Source: Ephemerocybe angulata (taxonomy: Eukaryota > Basidiomycota > Agaricomycetes > Agaricales > Psathyrellaceae). Taken from it: DNA of 64,000 bases. The DNA is taken from assembly GCA_013368325.1 (NCBI GenBank), contig JAACJK010000223.1, positions 558,001 to 622,000 on the forward strand, written 5' to 3'. Under the pieces are notes generated by a model. The model searched no databases, was not told where the DNA came from, and was given only the letters and a program-made list of their open reading frames with translations. A program made the translations under genes and the position numbers. Positions 10,201 to 19,429 of the stretch are shown here, in pieces. The stretch's first letter is position 1. Every line of letters starts with the position of its first letter.

Positions 10201-13023
10201 ATTGTACCCAGCTCAGGCAGGCGTTGAGAATGTAGGATTGTCGGGCACCGCTGGTCCTCAAGGAGACACCGGAAAGCGTCGGTGGCTGCCCGATTTCATG
10301 GGGAAGGACAGCAACTCTTCCCGGTTAACGCCCAACTCTACCAATGTGCAATACCAGGTCGAGCCGTTTCGAATGCCGCCACCGAGCGAGGACGGGTACT
10401 TGCACCCCGCCTCACCTCCACCTTCCAACATCCGAACGAACTCATCTGATCCAAACAGGACGGAGAACAAGGTTTACGTTGCGCACCATGACGGCAACGC
10501 AGCGCCTGTCACCATTTACCACGAGGACGGGACAGAGCTTGTCGAACTACCCCCACGATACCAATCTATGCAACAACCACCTACGCAGCAGGCTTCCGAC
10601 ACCGAAAATATTGGCTCGGAGGGAACGACGGTGGTGCACGAGAAGTTTGAACCTCTCCGTCGGCCTTCCAACTACCCTTCTGAAGATCCCTGGGTCGACG
10701 ACTCGCAGACTTCCTTAGACGAAAGCGACACGACTTGGATTGCTATTACCCTCAGTCTCTTCCTCGACGTTGTTCCGCGACAGGTGTACCTCCACCTCCT
10801 TCTTCGCTTCCCAGCCCTGTATTTCTCTCGCGTTACGCGTATCTTCCAGGACGCGAATCTGGGTATGGGAGAGATCAAACGAATGGCTTTGGAGGCCGTT
10901 GAAAGCGATCTGGATGTTGAGAGGGGCCCTTGCACGAGCAGCGAGCCAAGTATCAATCGAATGCTGGTCTACCAAGGGTTCTTTCCGCAGGAGCATACTG
11001 GCGCACCTCACTCCTATATCAACTTGAGGAACTCTTGGCAGGGATTTATTGATTCGTTGATGAGGGAGTGGAAGACGTTGAACATCATCTCAGTCCTTCT
11101 TCTATCGTACGTGCTCTTTCAACCTGTGTCGGAGAATGCTGCTAACTGGACAATGGCGGTCTAGGGCAATCTTGACGATATTGCAGATCGAAGCTGCTGC
11201 TGCTAATCCGTTGACGCGATTCAGCGCCCTTTTATCATTGGTATGCGCGTTCATGAGCCTGCTTTATGGGTGCCTGTACATCATCCGGTTTGGCACGATG
11301 AGGAAGACGCACAAGGCTGCTGAATGGGCGAATGTACGTTCTCGATCTTTCCTCCTCGACCCATGATGCTGATGCGGGCACTCGGTATAGGAATCGGAAC
11401 GATCGTCGACGTCGATCTTCTGGAACGTCTGGGTTATGCTTGCGATGCCTGCCGTCTGGCTCGGGTGGTCAGTTGCGCTGGACTTTTTTAAACCCTCGTC
11501 ATATTCTGATGAACATCATATGAATAGGTCGATGATACTCTATCTCGTCTGTGTCATGTCTTTCGTCTGGCAAACCGGAACTGTCTCCGACCGCGTCCCA
11601 GCGTCTCTACTTGCAGGCGACTTGGAAGTGCTCGTACCTCGAATCATCATATCGGCAGTCCTGGGGTTAGGGTTTGTATACCTTGTCTTGATAGCTCTCA
11701 CTTTCAGGAGGTACAGTGATCCTATGGAGGTCGCATGGCAGGAGCGAATCAGGGGTTGGATAGCTGAGAAGGCTGCGGAGTCATCTGGGTGCTCTCCACC
11801 GTGTACCAACGACGTCGTCGATCATAAGGGGCAGAAACCGATTGTCTCGATGGCGAAACAGGACTTGGCTAAGGGGACGACGCCACCTCCAGCGATGGCA
11901 TCGTATGGCGCGGCTTCCTATGCGGACACCAAAGCTGCAACTACTAAAAGAGGAGCCCCGGAGTTGGATGCTCAGAAGTCGGTGGAAAAACCGAAACCAA
12001 AGACGGTAGAGCCAACCGTAGCGAAAGGAATCCAGTCGCACAAAAAGAGACTCCAAAGGCCTGATGGTGATCCAGGACCCCCACCAATCACTATCCAACC
12101 GCCTCCCCCGTCCAATCCCCCCTTCCACGGCGCTCGTCTCTCATCGAAGCCTGCGCCTCTTCTCAAGGGAGCACAGTTATCTGCTCAAGAAAGTATCTCT
12201 GTACGTTCACTGTCGCCCCCAGAAGAGGCGGCTGCTCCTCCACCCCCACATCTCCCACCATCTCTTTGGAATCCATTTACTTCACTCGTCCAGCTCCCAG
12301 AACACGACCTACTCGAGGTGACAAACAACGTCGAGAAGCATCCAGGGATCAAAGCAGCAACGCAGCCATCCAAGGACGAAGACCATGACGAATCATCTCC
12401 GGGACTCTCTATGACAATCTTGGCCAAAGTTCCTGATGATGAGGTGGGGAGTGAGGCGATGGAAGAAGTTATACGCTTTGACGGCATGTCCATCCGCCCC
12501 CCTCATGATCCAGAAGACCCTCTCTCCGGAATATCCCATGTACCAATACCATCTAGACTGCTAGAGGGTGGAATGTCCAATGAATCGTGGGACTCGTTCT
12601 GCAAAGTGAGTCTTCCGTCTCGTATTCTGACGTTTGCGTCTGATTAGGATACAGGAAATTGATTTCTGCACCACCTGGCCTAATTCCAAAGTGTGTGTGG
12701 AGTTGGTCCGGTGCATTGAAAGATGGAACTTCCGCTTCAGCGAATTCAACACTTTCGCTGCGCTCATAGCTATCGTTCCGAAGCAACAATCCCTCGCGCC
12801 TGAGAAGACTTTCTCTTTGACAGGTTACGGAGTGTGGTTTGGCTCGAGCCAGCCACCCACGATTAATCTGAATGCGCCTGAGGGCACGGCTCTGGTACAC
12901 TGGCATCGGCCTGCAGATGACTGTATAACAATCCCATTTTTAAAATCGCTACCTCGGATCGTGATTCAACCTGGTCCAGGCCTGGGTCGCGGTCGCGGCG
13001 GCAGTGGTATGGCCATGTGCTAG
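7232..13023 (+). CDS. Family member A: GATA-finger, Met-rich, multi-TM membrane protein
   Basis: Exons 7232-11106, 11165-11333, 11391-11467, 11528-12605 and 12655-13023 give 1855 residues. The N-terminal motif YAPVDPFK..V.LG..KILG.TKDRTIDDI is shared with members B and C. Then follow six 12-residue repeats (about 175-246), a GATA-type zinc finger (Cys472, 475, 494, 497; CSRCNSTSTPLWR...LCEAC), a Glu/Arg-rich probable coiled coil (LTEREREKRMAEERQRR), and a Met/Gly-rich region (about 747-900). The conserved module LFLDVVPRQVYL...FPALYFSRVTRIF comes next, then about five hydrophobic helices (NIISVLLLSAILTILQ, LLSLVCAFMSLLYG, WNVWVMLAMPAVWLGW, MILYLVCVMSFVWQTG, IISAVLGLGFVYLVLIALTF). A Pro-rich tail and a C-terminal domain close it. 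It lacks the PH-like domain of B and C. The biochemical role is unknown; a membrane-tethered regulator is only a speculation. Confidence 0.85.
7754..7969 (+). repeat. Six 36-bp tandem repeats encoding TRAPE-EQHDWG units
   Basis: Units start at 7754, 7790, 7826, 7862, 7898 and 7934; each codes for variants of T-R-A-P-E-x-E-Q-H-D-W-G. The last unit is the most diverged (TPFSEAKQHHWG). Because 36 is a multiple of three, several other frames also stay open here, which creates spurious ORFs. Confidence 0.95.
8645..8722 (+). other. GATA-type zinc finger coding segment
   Basis: C-X2-C-X18-C-X2-C with the diagnostic TPLWR after the first Cys pair and LC before the last. The usual NACGL is replaced by EACYR. 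It lies inside the uninterrupted first exon of gene A. Confidence 0.8.
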
Positions 13024-13251
13024 TTAGGTTCCGTAGTTCGAACTTTTATTCGTTGGATTTAGATTGCTATGTTTTTCACCTCCCACCACCCCTTCATCGA
13101 TCATCTTTTACTTCCTACGAGGATCTGCGCCGTCTATTCTACCATGGCGAATGCGATACCATTTATACTCTGAACTTCTACGGTAATGGTAAACAACACC
13201 GATTGCACAGCCAGTAAGAGAACACGAGGGAGAAACCGTTAAGCGAGGACA
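13024..13251. other. Short convergent gap between A and B
   Basis: The two stop codons face each other across 228 bp, so 3' UTRs probably overlap or abut. No hairpin or ORF of note was seen. Confidence 0.7.
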
Positions 13252-16200
13252 CTATAGCTCCTTACTCGACACTTTGCCCAAACGATACCCTACAATGTCG
13301 AGAACCTCCAGGTCTGCACGAAACCTATGCTCACAGACAAGATGGTAGGATCCAACCGGCATTAACCGGCCGTGGGGGCCAGGGTCGAGGTCATAAGAAC
13401 TAACGATTTCAACCTTGGTTGCTTTGCTCGAACAGAGATACACTCCATAGCAGCTATCTGGGGGCGTCCGGGGTGTAGCCGCGGAGCCCTCTGGCTCTAA
13501 AATAGGCTCACGCAGCTTGACGAGGACTGTTTGTACCCCGAACGTTTCGAATTCGCGATTCCAGGTTTCAAGGGCTTTAACCAATTGACGGGGTCTTGGG
13601 TTGTGAGGTGCCGCTGGATCGCATGCTAGACCCCGAATGGACTGTGATTTGTGGAAATTTTAAGAAATGAATCAGTTCTGGTTTGGTTCAGGGTCTGGGG
13701 ACGATATCTCACCTTGATGAAGCCCTCCCAAGAAGACTGCCCTATTATTCCCCTTTCTACTGGCGCCATAGACGTCACTTTGAGTAACCCAGGCGAGGTA
13801 GGCTTCGTACTGGAGCCATCAACGCATTCGTCTGCAGTGTCGTACACTAACAGTATTTGCTCCAACTCTTCTATGTCACCCCTCCCTACATTTTCTCCGT
13901 CAACCACGGGGATCGACCAATATTCCACGCATTGCGTATGGGGACACTCCTCTTCCAATAGTGGATCGGGTTCAAGTTCCATTGAGGACATTTGCAACGG
14001 AGAGAAGAGATTCAGGCATGGTAGTGGCGTATTGGTATCTGTAGATGCCTGAGGGGCGGATGTAGAGCCTTCCCGAGGCTGAGAAGCCTGAAGACTTTCC
14101 ACTGAAGGGGTGGCGTTGCCGGTAATGTTGTTAGAATTCCTCTTGGTCATTGCAGCAGGTAGCTCCGACCTCCTCGATGTAAGGAGAACAGAGGCGGGTT
14201 TCGAGCGCTCCAAATTGGACGAGGGGTAGAACTCGTCCGATCTGGCGTGTTCAAGGCCGTGCTGTCTAGCTATTTCGACAGACTTCCCGACCAGGCTCTG
14301 CGATGTGAGTGAAACGGGTTCAGGTACAGCCATCGACGTTGGTACGGGAGCCGGAGACACCCTGCCCTTTTCTAAGTCCCCTAGGCCTCTAACATCGCCT
14401 GTAGGCGTCCTAAGACCCATCTTCGGCACCAATCTCGATGCCCAGTGGACTTTAGCCGGACGTGTAGGGGCACCATGGCCGGAGAGGTCGTTTGTTTTTC
14501 CGTCCGCCCCCTTCGAATTGGAGACATCCTTGGGCAGATTTTCTTTCGACACGGCGTGACCTTGCCTGAGGTAGACAGAGTTCGATTGATTGGCTGGCTG
14601 GTTGGCAGACGCTTTCTCCTGCATCCAGCCTCGGATCCTTTCCCTCCACGCTTCCTCCATGGGGTCTCCATATCTTCTGAAAGTGATCGCAATGAGAATG
14701 AGGTAGAAGACCCCCAGTCCTAGAAAGAGGGAGATAATAATGCGAGGGATAAGTATTTGCGGGTCAGAGGGCAGGTATACCGGTGAGACAGTGGAAGGTG
14801 AGCTGGTAGGACCCGTTTGCCAGACGAATGACATGACGCAAATGATGTAGAATGTCATGGACCTGTTCGGGATAACATGTGTGGTTATCATCGCGAAGAC
14901 GAAGGGTTTACTTAGGAAGTACGCACCACCCAAGCCACACGGCTGGCATCGCTAGCATGACCCAGACGTTCCAAAATATAGAGGTCGATGAGCGTTCAGA
15001 CTCCTATCCACGTCCACGTTAGAGTATGCTCCAGTCAGATTAGTGAAAGTCCACGTACATTCGCCCACTCGGCTGCTTTATACGCTTTGCGCATCGTGCC
15101 AAAGCGAATGATGTAAATACAACCATAGAGAAGACTCATGAAAGCGCAGACCAGCGATGTAAGTGCAGTATACCGTGTCAACGGATTGGCGGCGGCAGCT
15201 TCAATCTGCAGAATGGTGAGAATTGCCCTGTAATTCGCATAAGCACGTTGTGAGATCCGACCGTTTCCCAGCAGATTAAATGGGATGATACATACGATAG
15301 CAGCAGCACAGAGATTATGTTCATCTTCCATTCTCTCAGCAGAGAGTCGACAAAACCGTGCCACGAGGTCCTGAGGTTTACATATTCCGCTGGGGTATCC
15401 TTGTCCTCCTGCGGAAAGATCCCATTGTATATCAACATCCTACTCGCGCCACCACCAGATTCAACAGCATCCAATGCCATTTTCTTGATCTCACCCATCC
15501 CCATATTTGCGTCACGGAAGATTCTTGTGACGCGCGAGAAGTAGAGGGCTGGAAAGTGGAGGAGGAAGTAGAGATATAATTGGCGGGGAATGACGTCTAA
15601 GAACAGGCTCATGGCAATCGTGAGCACCGTTTCCTCAATGTCGACATAGTCTAACGGATGTCGACCCTCATACGGGTGATCTTGGGGACTTTGAGTAGTC
15701 GCAAGGAAAGCGTCCTGAGCAGATGAGGGGAATTTTAGTAGACAAGCCTCTTGATTTAGTCTCGCCTTACCTGCTTCAAGGCTTGTGTTGTCAACATCGC
15801 ATCAGCCCACCGCTTCCACCGCTTCTGATTTTCTGTAACTGGTCGCGCACCGAGACTCGAGGATCTTCTATGACGCGCTGCAGGCGGAGGAGCAAAATGA
15901 TTCACGTTGCTGAAGGTTTCCCCGAATCTACGGTTATATCGCTCAGCTCTCGATCTGACGGCTATATCCTTGGATTCCAAATGGTCCTCAGAAGGGTTTT
16001 CCAAGGTTTGTTCAAGGACACATGAGAAGTCGACCGATGCACGGGCAGTGCTTGCCAGACGTTCCTCCTCCACTTGAGGCCCAGGTGAGTGGTCTTCAGC
16101 CGACTCCAATCCAACGCTCGACGCAATTGGAGATTGATCACAGCCATCCCAAGGATCACACATGGATGCATATCTTACATATCTTGGCTCCTTGCTTAGT

Positions 16201-17571
16201 GCGGCTGTATCTTCCGCGTTCCGAGCCGGAGGCGCCAAGGATAGGACGTTGCTTTCTGACGAGTTGCAGATGCTGGTCCTCGGAGAGGAGGCTTGAGACT
16301 CGGTGTTAGGTACTGACGGCAAGTCTAAAACGGTTAAAGAAATTGGGGGGGCGAGGGCGACAGTGCTCGCACTGATAGCGCCACTGATTGAATCAGAGTC
16401 GGAACTGGAGGGCGAGGCGGCCTTGCGATCATTCAGCACGTCCCTAGAGCGAAATTAATATTAAGGGGAGGCTCACGATCGTCGAGGTTTGACTTACCAT
16501 AAAGCGCTGACCCATTTGACTCGTTCACCCAGACTCTCTGTCGCGATCCGCTCAGTAGTGTCTGAATACACCAGATGGAATGGAACAAGGATTTCTATAA
16601 GTTCCAGACCTTCCCTTCCCTCCATTAGAATGCCTTCATGGTTTTGATCTCGAGCAGATATGGTTCCAATGTCGTCGCGTGCACTCGGATGGGTCAGAGC
16701 AGGAACGCTGGCCACAGTTTTACAACTCGACAGGTCTAGAGTCCACTCCACGGTTTCCGAGTTTCCGTCAGGTCCCAGGGATTCCCAAGTGAGGAACAAG
16801 CTGTCAGGGTAGAGAAAGGCAATGCATCGTTCCCAGCGGTACGTCGGGAAGTGGGTGTCGATATTGAGGTACCAAAGCAGACCAACATACTTCGGCTGAA
16901 AAGTATCAGAACAACCATTGCAGTCATGGCGGAGCGCTACTAACCAATTCGGGACCCTGGAAACCGGTACTTTGCGTCATATCCCCCTCCCCAACAGCCC
17001 GCCTTGCATCGGGGTTCTCTTCCTGTGCTGGCTCTGTATACGACAACGCGGGTTCTGGGCGGGTGGGATGCAAAGGTTTAGGAGCACCGTAGTGTAGATA
17101 ATCGCGTAAGGGTGGCGTGTGCGTACTCCGGGAGGAGAGAGAGGGAGTATAGGTGAGCCTCGTGTCTGCTTCTCCCCCACCAGATGACCTGCTGGGCAAG
17201 CGTTCAACCGGTGACGAGCGCGGGGAATTAGGGGTGTTCACAAAGGATGGGGTCTCTTTGCCATGTGACGCCGGCTTCGCGTTGTAGTTGACTGGATGAG
17301 GATGCCAAAGGGGTGAGGGATCGGGAAGAGGAGGGTGTCGAGAGGCCCGTCTATATTGTTGCGATCGCCGGTGGTAAGCTTCCAAAGGACGGGCTGCCGG
17401 TGGTTCAATTGGGATTTCGTCAATAGTCCTGTCCTTGGTTCGACCGAGTATCTTCCTAATACCCAACGACACTGACGCCTTGAAAGGATCCACAGGGGCA
17501 TAACCACTTCGAGGACCACGCTCGAGCTCTAGTTCGGCATTCGAGATTTGGCTCGTTTGAGAAACGAACAT
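13252..17571 (-). CDS. Family member B: PH-like, multi-TM membrane protein
   Basis: About eight exons, first 16945-17571, last ending at 13252. The N-terminus has SGYAPVDPFKASVSLGIRK and ILGRTKDRTIDEIP. A PH-like domain follows (PKYVGLLWYLNIDTH, TYRWERCIAFLYPDSLFLTW, ETVEWTLDLSSCKTV, and a final helix ERIATESLGERVKWVSALW). After a disordered linker comes the shared LFLDVIPRQLYLYFLLHFPA...FSRVTRIF module and about five helices (NIISVLLLSAILTILQ; LVCAFMSLLYGCIYIIRFG; WNVWVMLAMPAVWLGW; MTFYIICVMSFVWQTG; IISLFLGLGVFYLILIAI), then a long polar tail and the C-terminal domain (RQLVKALETWNREFE). Two residues present in A and C are missing (WKMNIIS against WKTLNIIS). Expected at a membrane, perhaps phosphoinositide-linked through the PH fold; function unknown. 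Its 3' end faces gene A 228 bp away. Confidence 0.88.
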
Positions 17572-17884
17572 GAGTAGGAGGATGGAGGTTCCAAGAGGAA
17601 TTGAGGGATTCCGTTTTCAGAACTAAGCGCCCGAGGACCCAACGAGGACCAAATGTTTTACAGCTTTCCAAGTTCTCACCATTTGCTGTGCATTTATGTC
17701 CGCACCCCGCCCGTTCGGGTACCACGGCTGACATCGGTAAGGGAAAAGTATAGCCTGAGGGGATTCAGCGGAAGGGAGAAGGGATACGGAGGAACAGGCC
17801 TGGCGAGGGTGGTAACTTTAAGGAACATCGTGGTCATGGAAAGGACTCAGAAAGCTCCTATCGTAGTGTTGACTCGAGGGCAGC

Positions 17885-17922
17885 GAGATAAGATAAGATG
17901 GTAAGCTGATCTAATCTTTACC
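17885..17922 (+). promoter_or_regulatory. GATAAG cluster upstream of gene B
   Basis: GAGATAAGATAAGATGG followed by TGATCTAATCTTTACC, closely like the cluster upstream of gene A. It lies about 315 bp upstream of the B start codon. Confidence 0.5.
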
Positions 17923-17960
17923 AGCGCTCCTCGCTTCAAGCCATCATGCATGCATCATGA

Positions 17961-18000
17961 TCAACGTTCAACGTTCAACGTTCAACGTTCAACGTTCAAC
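17961..18000 (+). repeat. TCAACGT heptamer minisatellite
   Basis: Five complete perfect TCAACGT units plus a partial unit, between gene B and the copy-D remnant. Confidence 0.95.
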
Positions 18001-18311
18001 TTCTGGAATCCTAGTAGATGTACTAATAACTCGAGATTCAGGGACTATCGAATGATTTAGCAGGGGTATGATGGGCTACAGAAGACTCTCCCTTCGGTAT
18101 GGTGCATGTACCAATACCATCCAGACTACAAAACGGTGGAATGTCCGACGAGTCGTGGAACTCATTCTGCAAGGTGAGCCTCTCATTTTGCATGCTAATA
18201 TCTGCATCTAAATTTGTACACAGGAACTTGAAGTCTGCACCAGCTGTCCTAATTCTGAAGTGGTAGTAGAGCTGGCCCGATGCATTGAAAAGTGGAACTT
18301 CCGGTTCAGCG

Positions 18312-18321
18312 AATCCAGCAC
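18312..18321 (+). repeat. 10-bp direct repeat, left copy
   Basis: AATCCAGCAC here is repeated at 18770-18779. Removing one copy plus the intervening DNA restores the gene A-like sequence, as expected for a target-site duplication or a repair event. Confidence 0.8.
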
Positions 18322-18326
18322 TACAT

Positions 18327-18712
18327 TAGGGGAATTCAAAGTAAACGCAACAGCTGTTTCGAAACAACGATTTCGTTTTGGTTTTCGCCAAGGGGGGCTG
18401 TGCAGCTCAGCCGTGTTCAACTCCGACGCTCCGAGATAAGACGAAGATAAGCGTTGAACATACACAGAGCTTTATTATCTACAAAAAGGCAGGTTATAGC
18501 TACGCAAGCACTACAAAAGCTAAGATACAGATTATTAGGCCCAGCAAAGGAGTAGTCGCTCTTAACATGGCTTTCAGGTATACTCGGCGAGATAGCGGCA
18601 TGGCCTCTAGATTTGATGGGACCTGGTGATTTCTCGGATTTACCCGGAGATTGGGAATCGAAACAAAATCGTTGTTTCGAAACAGCTGTTGCGTTTACTT
18701 TGAATTCCCCTA
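18327..18712 (+). mobile_element. Small non-autonomous inverted-repeat transposon (MITE-like)
   Basis: About 386 bp including flanking TA dinucleotides. The ends are perfect inverted repeats of about 45 bp (starting TAGGGGAATTC and ending GAATTCCCCTA). The TA on each side fits the target duplication of Tc1/mariner elements. No transposase is encoded; the internal 252-nt ORF resembles nothing. It sits within the larger insertion in copy D. Superfamily is inferred from the TA only. Confidence 0.85.
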
Positions 18713-18769
18713 TTCACACCGATCGACTCATCATCGGATTCTGTGATCGTTAGGTCAGCAACGGAGACT

Positions 18770-18779
18770 AATCCAGCAC
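18770..18779 (+). repeat. 10-bp direct repeat, right copy
   Basis: AATCCAGCAC, matching 18312-18321; the gene A-like sequence resumes immediately after it (TTCGCTGCGCTCATAGC). Confidence 0.8.
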
Positions 18780-18849
18780 ATTCGCTGCGCTCATAGCTAT
18801 CGTTCCGAAGCAACAACCCCTCACGCCTGAGAAGACTTTCTCTTTGACA

Positions 18850-19429
18850 TTAAAACCAAAAGTAATGTCCTTTGGTCCCAGTCGCGCAGAAACGACGGCA
18901 AGCCCTTTACGCCTCATGTAACTGTGTATCGAGTCAAAGATTATGGTTTATCACACTATCTAGCTTGGCTCATCTACCATCTCAAGTCACATATTCCCTA
19001 GAATGTGGACGAGGCCTCATTTGGGAGCGGTCTTAATTGGCCTTCCCTTGGAATCCCTCACAACACCGGCTACGTTCTTGCCTTCTTCTCCTCGCCCATC
19101 TCTGCGTAGTGTAAAGGTGTCAGTGTTTAGTTCTTCTTCTTTTAGATCAGCTACTTTCACTCACTCGTCATCGTCTGGTGCCTTTCCAAAGGAGTGCTGA
19201 GCACTGTTGGGGAGACATGAGGACATCGGAACAGTTGGGAACATGGCGGACTCACGTAGACTTGATGATTGCCTGGTTATCCGAGACCAGCGTGGTAGTC
19301 TCTACTCTCGTTTCCTCAGCCGCTAAAAGATCCTCCAGACCATCAGACCCAAATAGCTCCGTGGTTATGGTTCTGCATGGATCAGAGTGAGGGATGAGGA
19401 CGAGATTGGGTCGGAATGGAGCTGGGCGC
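18850..19429. other. No supported gene; left flank of the proposed inversion breakpoint
   Basis: Homology to gene A ends at 18849. Beyond it there are only short ORFs without resemblance to known proteins. Confidence 0.5.

Larger units (their letters stand above)
17572..18104. other. Upstream region of gene B
   Basis: Holds the B promoter, a GATAAG cluster and a heptamer minisatellite, and ends where the copy-D remnant begins. No gene seen. Confidence 0.6.
18105..18849 (+). pseudogene. Copy D, left part: 3' fragment of an A-like family member
   Basis: Bases 18105-18321 and 18780-18849 match gene A 12538-12831 closely. The matching segments include the end of exon 4 (ending SFCK), its last intron with donor and acceptor, and the exon 5 text (EVCTSCPNSEVVVELARCIEK, then IVPKQQPLTPEKTFSLT). 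The retained intron means a DNA-level duplication, not retrocopying. The copy is split by an insertion at 18322-18779 and stops abruptly at the point equivalent to 12831 in gene A. The rest of the equivalent exon lies at 33075-33287 on the minus strand. No upstream coding part remains here. Confidence 0.88.

Noticed and set aside
18327..18712. Reading the MITE as a PIF/Harbinger element with a 3-bp TTA/TAA duplication
   Set aside because: The third flanking base differs on the two sides (TTA left, TAT right), so only TA is duplicated.
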